From Acidovorax delafieldii (GTDB lineage: Bacteria; Pseudomonadota; Gammaproteobacteria; Burkholderiales; Burkholderiaceae_C): a DNA stretch of 64,000 nucleotides. This document shows, in pieces, positions 27,500 through 36,392 of this stretch (its first letter is position 1; each line of letters begins with the position of its first letter). Below the pieces are notes generated by a model, which was not told the origin of the DNA, did not search any database, and worked only from the letters and a program-made list of their open reading frames with translations. The position numbers were made by a program, and so were the translations under genes. Where the stretch lies: contig DFQQ01000044.1 in assembly GCA_002377855.1 (NCBI GenBank), positions 90,258 through 154,257 of the forward strand. The letters run 5' to 3'.

Positions 27500-28681
27500 A
27501 TGAACAAACCTTTTGACCTCGTCGTCCACGGCGCCACCGGCTTCACGGGCCGGCTGGTGGTGGAATACCTCTTGCAACGCTACCCCGCAGGCAGCGGCGT
27601 GCGCTGGGCCATGGGCGGCCGCAATGCCGACAAGCTCGCCGCCGTGCGGGATGAGCTGGGCGCACCGGCCGACACCCCCCTGGTGGTGACAGACACCACC
27701 AACCCCGCCAGCCTGCAGGCGCTGATGAATGCCACGCGCCTGGTGCTGACCACCGTGGGCCCGTACCAGCTCTACGGCAACGAGCTGGTGGCCGCCTGCG
27801 CCGCCAGCGGTGTGGACTATGTGGACCTGTGCGGCGAACCCGCCTGGATGCGCCAGATGATCGACGCCCACGAAGCCACCGCCCAAGCCAGCGGCGCGCG
27901 CATCGTGTTCTCGTGCGGGTTTGACTCCATCCCATTCGACCTGGGCGTGTTCCTGCTGCAAAAGGAGTTCCGCCACCGCTTTGGCCACCCGGCACCCCGC
28001 GTGCGCGGCCGGGTGCGCAAGATGAAGGGCACCTTCTCAGGCGGCACGGCCGCCAGCCTCAAGGCCACCATGGCCGCAGCTGCCACCCAGCCCGGCGTGC
28101 TGGACCTGCTGAAAAACCCCTTCTCGCTGACGCCCGGCTTTGAAGGCCCGCGCCAGCCTTCGGGCCACAAGCCGATGGTGGAAGAAGCCCTGGGCGATGG
28201 GGTGTGGGTCGCGCCGTTCGTGATGGCGGCCATCAACACGCGCAATGTGCACCGCTCCAATTTCTTGCTGCAGCACGCTTACGGAGCCGACTTTGTGTAC
28301 GACGAAATGCTGGTCACCGGTCCGGGCGAGAAAGGTGAAGCCATTGCCAACGCGGTGGCGGGCGACAAGTCGCTCGGCTCCGACAAAGGCCCCCAACCCG
28401 GCGAGGGCCCCTCGCGCGAGGAACGCGAAAACGGTTTTTACGACCTGCTGTTCCTGGGCACCGACGCTGCGGGCCACAGCCTGCGCGTGGGCGTGAAGGG
28501 TGACCGGGACCCGGGCTACGGGTCGACCTCCAAGATGATCACCGAGGCCGCCCTGTGCCTGCTGCAAGACGCCACGGAAACACCCGGCGGCATCTGGACC
28601 ACGGCGCCCGCGATGGGTGACCACCTGATCGCGCGGCTGCAGGCCCACGCCGGGTTGAGCTTTGCGATGGAAGAAGGCTGA
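27500..28681 (+). CDS. Saccharopine dehydrogenase-like / trans-acting enoyl reductase family protein
   Basis: A 393-residue protein with an N-terminal NAD(P)-binding motif VVHGATGFTGRLVVEYLL and the continuation SGVDYVDLCGEPAWMRQM and VFSCGFDSIPFDLGVF, characteristic of the saccharopine dehydrogenase-like family to which mycobacterial trans-acting enoyl reductases belong. Lysine metabolism is unlikely, as no partner genes are present; a role in reducing lipid or other intermediates is possible. It stands alone between divergent and co-directional neighbours. Confidence 0.88.
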   Translation: MNKPFDLVVHGATGFTGRLVVEYLLQRYPAGSGVRWAMGGRNADKLAAVRDELGAPADTPLVVTDTTNPASLQALMNATRLVLTTVGPYQLYGNELVAACAASGVDYVDLCGEPAWMRQMIDAHEATAQASGARIVFSCGFDSIPFDLGVFLLQKEFRHRFGHPAPRVRGRVRKMKGTFSGGTAASLKATMAAAATQPGVLDLLKNPFSLTPGFEGPRQPSGHKPMVEEALGDGVWVAPFVMAAINTRNVHRSNFLLQHAYGADFVYDEMLVTGPGEKGEAIANAVAGDKSLGSDKGPQPGEGPSREERENGFYDLLFLGTDAAGHSLRVGVKGDRDPGYGSTSKMITEAALCLLQDATETPGGIWTTAPAMGDHLIARLQAHAGLSFAMEEG

Positions 28682-28831
28682 AGCTAACACCACCGTAGCC
28701 ACGCTTGCTGCACCGTGCGCGGCATGCTGCGCAACAGGTCCGTTTCTGATTGATCCGTGGCCGGCGCGCAGTAGCCGTGGCGAGGGCTGCCGCGGACAAT
28801 GCATGCTTGTCCTGCCGCTCCATGCTCTGCC

Positions 28832-29749
28832 ATGAATACCTCCTTGCGCCCCCGCGACCTTGCCCTGGCTCTCCTCGTCATTGTGGTGTGGGGCCTGAAC
28901 TTTGCCGTGATCAAGGTGGGTGTGACCGACATCCCGCCCATGCTGCTGGGCGCGCTGCGCTACCTGTTGGCAGCCTTCCCGGCGCTGCTGTTTGTACGCC
29001 CGCCCAAGGTACCGCTGCGGCTGTACCTGCTGTACGGCATGACCATGGCCGTGGGCCAGTTCGCGCTGCTGTTCACCGCTATCCACATCGGCATGCCGTC
29101 AGGACTGGCGTCGCTGGTGCTGCAGGCGCAGTCGTTCTTCACGCTGCTGCTGGCCGCATGGTGGCTGCGCGAGAGCTGGCACGGCAACCAGGTGGCGGGA
29201 CTGGCGCTGGCCGCCGGGGGGCTGGTGCTGATTGGCAGCGCGCACGGGGCGTCCATGCCACTGACGGGCTTTGCCCTCACCGTGTTGGCAGCAGCGATGT
29301 GGGGCTGCGGCAACATCGTCACGCGTGCGGTGGGGCGTCACGGGCCCATGAACCAGTTCGCGTTCATCGTGTGGTCTAGCCTGGTGGCGCCGCTGCCGTT
29401 CGTGCTGCTCTCGCTGTGGATCGACGGGCCCGGCGCCGTACTGGCTGCCGTGCAGCATCTCTCGCTCAAATCCATGGCCGCCGTGGCGTACATCGCGTGG
29501 ATTTCGACCCTGCTGGGCTTTGGCCTGTGGACCTACCTCATGTCGCGCTACCCCGTGAATCGCGTGGCACCTTTCACGCTGCTGGTGCCGGTGGTGGGGC
29601 TCACCACGGGCTGGCTGGTATTTGGCGAGGCGCTGCAGCGGGTGCACTTTGCGGGCGCAGGGTTGCTGATGGCGGGGCTGGTAGTGAACGTGTTCGGCGG
29701 GCCGGCATGGGCACGGCTCAAAGGCCGCATGCGCCCCGGTGGCGCTTGA
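28832..29749 (+). CDS. EamA-family (DMT superfamily) permease
   Basis: A 305-residue inner-membrane transporter with ten predicted helices in two EamA repeats. The first repeat starts at LALALLVIVVWGLNFAVIKVG and the second at LTGFALTVLAAAMWGCGNIVTRAV. The sequence resembles the O-acetylserine/cysteine exporter branch, but the substrate is not known. It converges on the acdR-like regulator with a 3-bp gap. Confidence 0.9.
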   Translation: MNTSLRPRDLALALLVIVVWGLNFAVIKVGVTDIPPMLLGALRYLLAAFPALLFVRPPKVPLRLYLLYGMTMAVGQFALLFTAIHIGMPSGLASLVLQAQSFFTLLLAAWWLRESWHGNQVAGLALAAGGLVLIGSAHGASMPLTGFALTVLAAAMWGCGNIVTRAVGRHGPMNQFAFIVWSSLVAPLPFVLLSLWIDGPGAVLAAVQHLSLKSMAAVAYIAWISTLLGFGLWTYLMSRYPVNRVAPFTLLVPVVGLTTGWLVFGEALQRVHFAGAGLLMAGLVVNVFGGPAWARLKGRMRPGGA

Positions 29750-29752
29750 CGA

Positions 29753-30268
29753 TCACACCGCCAGCGGCAGCTCGGTGGTGGACAGCACGTTGCGCAGCAC
29801 CATGAACGAACGCACCTGGCGCACGCCCGGCAGGTACAGCAGCTGCTCGGCGTGCAGGCGGTTGAAGCTGTCGTTGTCGCGCGTGCGCACCAGCATGAAG
29901 TAGTCGAACTCGCCGGTGACTACATGGCATTCCATGCAGCCCGAGACCTTGGCGGCCGCCTTTTCAAACGCGGCGAATGACTCGGGCGTGGAGCGGTCCA
30001 GCACCACGCCGATCATCACCAGCATGCCCGCGCCCACGGCATGGGGGTTGAGCAGCGCCACCACCTTGTCGATGAGCCCCAGCCGCTTGAGCCGCTCAAC
30101 GCGGCGCAGGCAGGCGGGCGGGCTCAAATGCACCTTTTCGGCCAGCGCCACGTTGGACAGCGAGGCATCGCGCTGCAGCTGGCGCAAGATGGCTTTGTCG
30201 GTGCGGTCCAGCTGTGCCGATACATCGGCGGGCGGCGCACTCTTGCTACGAACTTTTGTTGCACACAT
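29753..30268 (-). CDS. acdR: Lrp/AsnC-family regulator, probable AcdR
   Basis: A 171-residue Lrp-type regulator: helix-turn-helix LDRTDKAILRQLQRDASLSNVALAEKVHLSPPACLRRVERL, then an RAM-type ligand domain ending YLPGVRQVRSFMVLRNVLSTTELPL. It is divergent from acdS across 172 bp of AT-rich DNA. In proteobacteria acdS is typically controlled by a divergent Lrp-like gene, acdR, so the symbol is inferred from the arrangement as well as the family. Confidence 0.88.
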   Translation of the reverse strand: MCATKVRSKSAPPADVSAQLDRTDKAILRQLQRDASLSNVALAEKVHLSPPACLRRVERLKRLGLIDKVVALLNPHAVGAGMLVMIGVVLDRSTPESFAAFEKAAAKVSGCMECHVVTGEFDYFMLVRTRDNDSFNRLHAEQLLYLPGVRQVRSFMVLRNVLSTTELPLAV

Positions 30269-30440
30269 CGTTCATTTCACAAAATTTTTATGGAATATTT
30301 TGAAATTTTGATAATCAAACATCCGAAATCGCATTGAATTTCACAACCATTTGATTTCCGCATTTTCCTACGATGAAGGCACTGCAAGCGCGCTTGCATT
30401 TCGCTTTTTCTCCCCCTGCCTTCACCGACTGGAAAACGCC
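30269..30440. promoter_or_regulatory. acdR-acdS divergent control region
   Basis: It is strikingly AT-rich for this genome. TTTCACAAAA and TTTTGAAA at 30274-30305 form an inverted pair, and further TTTCACAA and CATTTGATTT stretches follow before acdS. Lrp-type regulators bind AT-rich inverted repeats, so operators for AcdR are expected here. Confidence 0.6.
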
Positions 30441-31457
30441 ATGAACCTGCAGAAATTTCCCCGCTACCCGCTGACCTTCGGCCCCTCGCCCATCACGCCG
30501 CTGCCGCGCCTGTCAGCCCATCTGGGCGGCAAGGTGCACCTGTATGCCAAGCGCGAGGACTGCAATAGCGGCCTGGCCTTTGGCGGCAACAAGACGCGCA
30601 AGCTCGAATACCTGATCCCCGAGGCGATTGCGGGCGGCTACGACACGCTGGTGTCCATCGGCGGCATCCAGTCCAACCAGACCCGGCAGGTGGCCGCGGC
30701 GGCCGCACACCTGGGCATGAAGTGCGTGCTGGTGCAGGAGAACTGGGTGAACTACTCCGACGCCGTGTACGACCGCGTGGGCAACATCGAGATGAGCCGC
30801 ATCATGGGCGCCGATGTGCGACTGGATGCTGCGGGCTTTGACATCGGCATCCGCCCCAGCTGGGAGCAGGCCATGGATGACGTGAAGAAAGCGGGCGGCA
30901 AGCCCTTCCCGATTCCCGCCGGTTGTTCTGAGCACCCCTACGGCGGCCTGGGCTTCGTGGGCTTTGCCGAAGAAGTGCGCCAGCAAGAAAAAGAGCTGGG
31001 CTTCCAGTTCGACTACATCGTCGTGTGCTCGGTCACGGGCAGCACGCAGGCGGGCATGGTGGTGGGCTTTGCGGCCGACGGCCGCGCGCGCAAGGTGATC
31101 GGCATCGACGCCTCGGCCAAGCCCGAGAAGACGCATGCCCAGGTGCTGCGCATCGCACAGAACACGGCCAAGCTGGTAGAGCTGGGCCAGGAGATCACGG
31201 CTGAAGACGTGGTTCTGGACACGCGCTACGGCGGCCCCGAGTACGGTCTGCCCAATGAAGGCACGCTTGAAGCCATTCGCCTGTGCGCGCGGCAAGAGGG
31301 CATGCTCACGGACCCGGTGTATGAAGGCAAGTCCATGCACGGCATGATCGATAGGGTGCGCCGTGGCGAATTCCCCGAAGGCTCTCGCGTGCTGTATGCG
31401 CACCTGGGAGGGGTGCCGGCGCTCAACGCCTACAGCTTTCTTTTTCGCAACGGCTGA
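30441..31457 (+). CDS. acdS: 1-aminocyclopropane-1-carboxylate deaminase
   Basis: A 338-residue PLP enzyme that splits ACC, the plant ethylene precursor, into 2-oxobutyrate and ammonia. Counting from ATG 30441, the residues known to define true ACC deaminases are present: Lys51 (PLP Schiff base), Ser78, Tyr268, Tyr294, Glu295 and Leu322. Glu295 and Leu322 separate it from D-cysteine desulfhydrase. The length equals that of characterised AcdS proteins. It is divergent from the Lrp-type acdR, which should activate it. Confidence 0.96.
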   Translation: MNLQKFPRYPLTFGPSPITPLPRLSAHLGGKVHLYAKREDCNSGLAFGGNKTRKLEYLIPEAIAGGYDTLVSIGGIQSNQTRQVAAAAAHLGMKCVLVQENWVNYSDAVYDRVGNIEMSRIMGADVRLDAAGFDIGIRPSWEQAMDDVKKAGGKPFPIPAGCSEHPYGGLGFVGFAEEVRQQEKELGFQFDYIVVCSVTGSTQAGMVVGFAADGRARKVIGIDASAKPEKTHAQVLRIAQNTAKLVELGQEITAEDVVLDTRYGGPEYGLPNEGTLEAIRLCARQEGMLTDPVYEGKSMHGMIDRVRRGEFPEGSRVLYAHLGGVPALNAYSFLFRNG

Positions 31458-31557
31458 TGACACCGCTGCGGCCGGTGATGCCATGGCGCGCATCACCGGG
31501 CTGTCATTGATTTGAAGCGGCCCATCCAACGCCGCAGGCTTGGTTAGGCTGGAGCGG

Positions 31558-33510
31558 TCAGGCCTGCAGCAGCTGGGCCACGCGCCCGCGCAGCGGCTCG
31601 GGCTGCACCTCGCTCGCGGCCACGGGGGCGCCCACGTTCAGGCCCACGCGGCTGAAGATGCCGCGGCGGAAGGGGCGCACCATGGCCGTGCCGCGCTCGA
31701 TGCGGCTGAAGTATGAGCCCCACAGGTTGGTGAGCGCCATGGGCACCACGGGCACATGGATGCCGTCGGCCTGGGCGCGTTCGATGATCTTCATGATGCC
31801 GCCCTTGAAGGGCTGCAATTCACCATCCTTGGTGATGCCGCCTTCGGGGAAGATGGCCAGCAGATCACCTTCGCGCAGCACCTGGGCGGCGCGCTCGAAA
31901 GCAGCTTCGTAGGTGGCGGGGTCTTCCTTCTGCGGCGCCACCGGAATGGCCTTGGCCAGACGGAATAGCCAGCCCAGCACCGGCACGCGGAAGATGCGGT
32001 GGTCCATCAGGAAGTAGATGGGCCGGGGGCTGGCGGCCATGAGCAGCACGGCATCGACAAAGCTCACATGGTTGCACGCCAGAATGGCCGCGCCGGTGGA
32101 CGGGATGTGCTCGTCACCCCGCACCTTGAAGCGGTAGATGAAGCGCGACATCACCCAGGCCACAAAGCGCAGCAGGTATTCGGGTACCAGCAGGAAGATG
32201 TAGGCCGCCACCACAGCATTGGCAATGCCGGTGAACAGGAAGACTTGCGGCACCGTGAAGCCAGCACCCAGCAAGGCCCCGGCGATGACGGAGCTGCCGA
32301 TCATGAACAGCGCGTTCAGGATGTTGTTGGCCGCGATGATGCGGGCGCGGTGCGTGGGCTGGCTGCGCATCTGGATCAAGGCGTACATGGGCACGCTGTA
32401 CAGCCCGGCAAACAGGCTCAGCAGTGCCAGGTCCAGCAGCACACGCCAGTGCTGGGGCTGGGCGAGGAAGGCGGCGGCTCCCATCATCTCGGCAGCAGGC
32501 AGGCTGCGGGTGGCGAAGTAAAGATCTACCGCAAACACGCTCATGCCGATCGCGCCTAGGGGCACCAAGCCGATTTCGACATGGCGGCGCGACAGCACCT
32601 CGCACAGCAGCGAGCCCACGCCAATGCCCACCGAGAACACCACCAACAGCAGCGAGGCCACTTGCTCGTTGCCGTGCAGCACCTCTTTGGCCAGGGCCGG
32701 AAACTGCGACAGGAACACAGCCCCGAAAAACCACATCCAGCTGATGCCCAGCAGCGAGCGGAACACCACCACGTTGCCATGCGCCAGCTTGAGGTTGCGC
32801 CAGGTTTCGGTGAAGGGGTTCCAGTTGATGACGAGGTGGGGATCGGTGGCTGGTGCGGAAGGAATGAACTGCGCCACCAGACGCCCCACCACGGCCAAAG
32901 CCACGCAGCCCACAGCCACCGCAGTGTGGCCAATGCCAGGAAGGGCCACCAGCAGCCCACCGGCCACCTGGCCCAGCAAGATGGCCACGAAGGTACCCAT
33001 CTCGACCATGCCGTTGCCGCCTGTTAGCTCGCGCTCGTTCAGCACCTGGGGCATGTAGGCAAACTTGACCGGGCCAAACAGCGTGGAATGCAGCCCCATG
33101 AGGAAGGTGCACAGCAGCAGCATCGGCACATGGTTGGCCACAAAGCCCCAGGCTGCCAGCGCCATGATGGCGATCTCCAGGTTCTTCACGAACCGGATCA
33201 TTCGCGTCTTGTCGTACTTGTCGGTGAGCTGGCCCGAGGTGGCCGAAAACAGCAGGAACGGCAAGATGAACAGCGCGCCAATTACCAGCCCCGCCATGGC
33301 AGGCGGCAGCCAGGACACGCTGAGCTGGTAAGTCACCATCACGGTGAAAGCGAACTTGAACAGATTGTCGTTGGCGGCGCCAGAGAACTGCGTCCAGAAA
33401 AACGGGGCAAAGCGGCGCTGGCGCAGCAGGGCAAACTGGTTGGGCTCTTCGTGGGCTGGGTGGGCCAGGTGCGCTGGCTGCGCGGCAGGCTGCCCGTGCT
33501 GGGGGGTCAT
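31558..33510 (-). CDS. MFS transporter fused to lysophospholipid acyltransferase (LplT-PlsC type)
   Basis: A 650-residue fusion. Residues about 30-420 form a major facilitator permease (RRFAPFFWTQFSGAANDNLFKFAF), as in the lysophospholipid flippase LplT. The C-terminal 200 residues are an acyltransferase with the HX4D box in NHVSFVDAVLL and the FPEGGITKDG motif. The arrangement corresponds to Aas/LplT lipid recycling without the acyl-ACP synthetase domain. The start at 33510 follows AGGAGAG; an upstream in-frame start lacks support. Probable role: inward transport and reacylation of lysophospholipids at the inner membrane. Confidence 0.9.
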   Translation of the reverse strand: MTPQHGQPAAQPAHLAHPAHEEPNQFALLRQRRFAPFFWTQFSGAANDNLFKFAFTVMVTYQLSVSWLPPAMAGLVIGALFILPFLLFSATSGQLTDKYDKTRMIRFVKNLEIAIMALAAWGFVANHVPMLLLCTFLMGLHSTLFGPVKFAYMPQVLNERELTGGNGMVEMGTFVAILLGQVAGGLLVALPGIGHTAVAVGCVALAVVGRLVAQFIPSAPATDPHLVINWNPFTETWRNLKLAHGNVVVFRSLLGISWMWFFGAVFLSQFPALAKEVLHGNEQVASLLLVVFSVGIGVGSLLCEVLSRRHVEIGLVPLGAIGMSVFAVDLYFATRSLPAAEMMGAAAFLAQPQHWRVLLDLALLSLFAGLYSVPMYALIQMRSQPTHRARIIAANNILNALFMIGSSVIAGALLGAGFTVPQVFLFTGIANAVVAAYIFLLVPEYLLRFVAWVMSRFIYRFKVRGDEHIPSTGAAILACNHVSFVDAVLLMAASPRPIYFLMDHRIFRVPVLGWLFRLAKAIPVAPQKEDPATYEAAFERAAQVLREGDLLAIFPEGGITKDGELQPFKGGIMKIIERAQADGIHVPVVPMALTNLWGSYFSRIERGTAMVRPFRRGIFSRVGLNVGAPVAASEVQPEPLRGRVAQLLQA

Positions 33511-33613
33511 GCGGTTCTCTCCTCTTGGCGTTGTTGTGCGGTGGGATGCTGCATCACGCCCCACGTTGGCCGCCATTCTGCATGGCGCGGCCCGGCACCG
33601 GGGCTGCGATCTA

Positions 33614-33884
33614 AGAACCTATTCAATATCTTTTTGGAGTTGCACAAGTGCCTTGCCGGGATGGGCTGCTAGGCGCAGCGCGCAGCCAATAGCCCGTGCT
33701 ATTGGCAAGCGGTGGAACAACGCAGACCGCCCGGCAAGGCACTTGCCCGAAGGGTTGGAGTGAAATCGGGCGATTGGACGCCTCGGCTGCTTGCATGGGC
33801 ACCAGCCCATGCGGCGCACCCGAAGCATCCACTCATCCCGATTGCACTCCAATGCAATCTCCAAAAAGATATTGAACAGGTTCT
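33614..33884. repeat. 271-bp MITE-like element with terminal inverted repeats
   Basis: Left end AGAACCTATTCAATATCTTT (33614 on) is complemented at the right end, CAATATCT...AGGTTCT closing at 33884, giving an approximately 28-bp terminal inverted repeat. Inside are two nested hairpins: CAAGTGCCTTGCCGGG with CCCGGCAAGGCACTTG, tip CCAATAGCCCGTGCTATTGG; and TTGGAGTGAAATCGGG with CCCGATTGCACTCCAA. It encodes no credible protein and fills most of the 372-bp gap. The downstream gene's stop codon lies within its right edge. Confidence 0.85.
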
Positions 33885-34674
33885 AACAGCTGTGGTGCAA
33901 GCGCGCCATGGCAAACAGCACCGGCAGGGCAGCCCCGGCGGCCATCAGGTGCTTGAGCGTGTGGCCCGACACCCATTGCCCCGTGGCTTCGAACACTGCG
34001 TGGTCGGCCAGCTCAAAGGCTTTGGCAACGGCATACCAGGCGATCACCGCACCCCACTGCACCACAAGGGCACCATGGCGGTGGGGCATGCACGCCAGAG
34101 CCAGCACCGCCAGCAGGCCGCCAAACTGCACCACCGCCCAGGGCAGCAGGTTGCCCGTGTGGGCCCATGCCACCACGGCAGCCGGCCCAGCTACCAGCAG
34201 GCAGAGGGCCGTAGCCACGCCGGCCCGGGGGCTTATACGCCCCACCACCGCCAGGCCCAGCAGACCGGCAAAGGCCACTGCCATGCCCAGGCGGTCCCAC
34301 AGCAGGCCGGCGTCATCGGGCTGCCAGTGGTACCAGCCCGAGCCGACCGCCGTGAGCACCAGGCCGCCAAAGAACAGCGCTGCCGTGGCGCGCGTGGCCA
34401 GGCACAGCCGCAACGCGCCCAGGCGGCGCAACCACACCAGGCCCCACATCCCTGCCACGGCAAAGGGCAGGTTACTCAGCACGTCCAGTGCGCAGGGCAG
34501 GCCCCGCCAACCGCGCTGGTCGGCAAAGTGGTGCTGGTGCGCGCTGGCGGGCAAAAACGGGCCCCAGAAAACGAAGACCAGCAGCGTGGCCGCCGCCGCC
34601 AGCAGAGCCCATTCGGCCGGCTGCGGCGGCAGCCAGCGGCGAGAAAAAGTTTGCAAGGGGTGGACAGCATTCAT
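33883..34674 (-). CDS. CREST-family / alkaline ceramidase-like membrane protein
   Basis: A 263-residue protein with about seven membrane segments. Putative metal-site residues follow the CREST pattern: a serine and histidine in GSGWYHWQPDD, an aspartate in LLWDRLGMAVAF, and a late HxxxH in SGHTLKHLMAA. The family contains ceramidases and other membrane hydrolases; the bacterial substrate is unknown. ATG 34674 (MNAVHPLQ) is preferred over a 48-codon upstream extension. It is divergent from an XRE-type regulator that may control it. Confidence 0.72.
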   Translation of the reverse strand: MNAVHPLQTFSRRWLPPQPAEWALLAAAATLLVFVFWGPFLPASAHQHHFADQRGWRGLPCALDVLSNLPFAVAGMWGLVWLRRLGALRLCLATRATAALFFGGLVLTAVGSGWYHWQPDDAGLLWDRLGMAVAFAGLLGLAVVGRISPRAGVATALCLLVAGPAAVVAWAHTGNLLPWAVVQFGGLLAVLALACMPHRHGALVVQWGAVIAWYAVAKAFELADHAVFEATGQWVSGHTLKHLMAAGAALPVLFAMARLHHSC

Positions 34675-34810
34675 GGCAGGGAGCCCTCCTGGGGCGGCAA
34701 CACAAGGTGCAGCGCAGTGTGCGAACACAGGTGGTCTTTTCCCTGAAAAAGTCGCTTGCAGGGCTACCCAGGCCACCGCGGGTATCCATAATCGATACCA
34801 AGGAGCCCCC

Positions 34811-35551
34811 ATGAGCACAACCGCCGACTTGGTGATCGCCCTGAAAAAGGAACTGAAGAACGCGCAGATGACCTACGCCGACCTGGCGCAGGCGCTGGGC
34901 ATGGCCGAGTCCAGCGTCAAGCGCATGCTGGCCAAGGGCGACATGCCGCTGTCGCGCATCGACGCCATCTGCCGCGCGCTGGCGCTGGACTTTGCCGACC
35001 TGGCCCGCCGTGTGGCCGATGAGCAGCCGCTGCTCAAGGAGCTGACGCAGGAGCAGGAAAAGGCCGTGGTGGCCGACAAGAAGCTGCTGCTGATGGCGAT
35101 CTGCGTGCTGAGCCAGTGGACGCTGGAGCAGGTGGTGGCCACCTACCGGCTGACCGAGGCCGAGGGCATCAAGTACCTGGCGCAGCTGGACCGCATCGGC
35201 ATCATTGAACTGCGGCCGCTGAACCGCTACCGGCTCAAGCTGGCCAAGACCTTCCGCTGGCGCCCGCACGGGCCGGTGATGCACTACTTTCGCGACAACG
35301 CGCTGCTGGACTACTTTGCCGGGGGCTTCGACGGCCCCGGTGAAGGCGTGCTGCTGGTGCACGGCTCCATCAGCCGAGCGCTGGCCCCGGCTTTTCAGGA
35401 ACGCATGCAGCGCGTGGCGCAAGACTTTGCGCAACAGCACCTGGCCGACCAGAAGCTGCCTTTGCAGGAGCGCGAGGGCTACACCGTGCTGCTGGCCATG
35501 CGCAGTTGGGAGTTCGAGGCATTTGCCAACATGCGCCGCGCTGGCGCATAG
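34811..35551 (+). CDS. XRE-family transcriptional regulator with C-terminal effector-like domain
   Basis: A 246-residue protein. Residues about 5-60 form a helix-turn-helix (LKNAQMTYADLAQALGMAESSVKRMLAKGDMPLSRIDAICRAL). The rest is a helical domain of unknown ligand, including a second winged-helix-like stretch (TLEQVVATYRLTEAEGIKYLAQL). AGGAG precedes the ATG. It is divergent from the CREST-like gene, so control of that gene is plausible but unproven. Confidence 0.85.
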   Translation: MSTTADLVIALKKELKNAQMTYADLAQALGMAESSVKRMLAKGDMPLSRIDAICRALALDFADLARRVADEQPLLKELTQEQEKAVVADKKLLLMAICVLSQWTLEQVVATYRLTEAEGIKYLAQLDRIGIIELRPLNRYRLKLAKTFRWRPHGPVMHYFRDNALLDYFAGGFDGPGEGVLLVHGSISRALAPAFQERMQRVAQDFAQQHLADQKLPLQEREGYTVLLAMRSWEFEAFANMRRAGA

Positions 35552-35603
35552 AGGCGCCCGGCAGATGAGCCGCGGCAACAGCCTTGCGCGCATGGCTCTG
35601 GCA

Positions 35604-35649
35604 ATTTCCTATCAACTATTGTTTTTATAGCAACATGCGCTTTAACGGC
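35604..35649. repeat. Degenerate GCGCTTAT-family repeat
   Basis: TTTCCTATCAACTATTGTTT, then TTATAGCAACATGCGCTTTAA: a shorter, degraded copy between two genes. Confidence 0.45.
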
Positions 35650-35801
35650 GGGCGCCTGAGCCCATCTGCGCCTCAACCACAGACCGCGCATACCGCCACA
35701 CATTCCGTCACAACACTTCGCAAGCCGGCTACACGCCCTTGACGCAAGGGCACCACGATCAAGGCTCCGGTTTCAACGAACCCCTTGTGAAGGAGCACAC
35801 C

Positions 35802-36302
35802 ATGCCACACCAGGCACATCCCATGCGCACCCTGCGCCGCCATCTGTCAGTCGCAGGGCTGGCACTCCTGGGCCTGTGCGCCCTGTCGGCCGCGCACGCC
35901 GGGCCACAGGGCACGGCCGTTGTCGTGCACGCCGGCAACGTGCATGTGCAGTACACCCAGGCGCCGCCACCCCTGCGCCATGAGGCCACGCCCCGGGCAC
36001 GGCGTGGCATGGTGTGGGTGCCAGGGCATTGGGAGTGGCGGGGCCATCGGCACGTGTGGATGAGGGGCTACTGGACCCAGGCACGCCCGGGCTACCACTA
36101 CCGCCCCGTGCAGTGGCAGGAACGGGGAGGCCGCTGGCACATGCAGCCCGGCCGGTGGGACCGCGACAGGGATGGGGTGCCCAACCGCTACGACCGAGAC
36201 AAGGACGGCGACGGCGTGGCCAACCATCGCGACCGCGACCGGGATGGAGACGGGGTGCCCAACCGGCATGACCGCCGCCCTGACAACGCCGGGCGCTACT
36301 GA
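35802..36302 (+). CDS. Exported WXXGXW-repeat protein with Asp-rich calcium-type tail
   Basis: A 166-residue protein with a signal peptide (ending LSAAHAGPQG), start ATG 35802 after AAGGAG. The middle has WVPGHWEWRGHRHVWMRGYW, the aromatic repeat of YXWGXW/BcpO-type envelope proteins. The C-terminal 45 residues are repeats of D-x-D-x-D-G-V-x-N type (DRDGVPNRYDRDKDGDGVAN), like thrombospondin type 3 calcium-binding repeats. It is probably a periplasmic or surface protein. The TSP3-like tail on this family is unusual in my experience. Confidence 0.75.
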   Translation: MPHQAHPMRTLRRHLSVAGLALLGLCALSAAHAGPQGTAVVVHAGNVHVQYTQAPPPLRHEATPRARRGMVWVPGHWEWRGHRHVWMRGYWTQARPGYHYRPVQWQERGGRWHMQPGRWDRDRDGVPNRYDRDKDGDGVANHRDRDRDGDGVPNRHDRRPDNAGRY

Positions 36303-36392
36303 ACAGGAGCGCGGCGCGGGTGCGGCGCGGAGCGGCAACGTTCGGTGCTTATCGGGCAGCGATCAAGCTGCTCACATGGACGCCGCCCGGCA

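Noticed and set aside
33619..33864. 81-aa ORF inside the 271-bp repeat
   Set aside because: It runs through the inverted arms of a hairpin element and occurs only because both arms are stop-poor.
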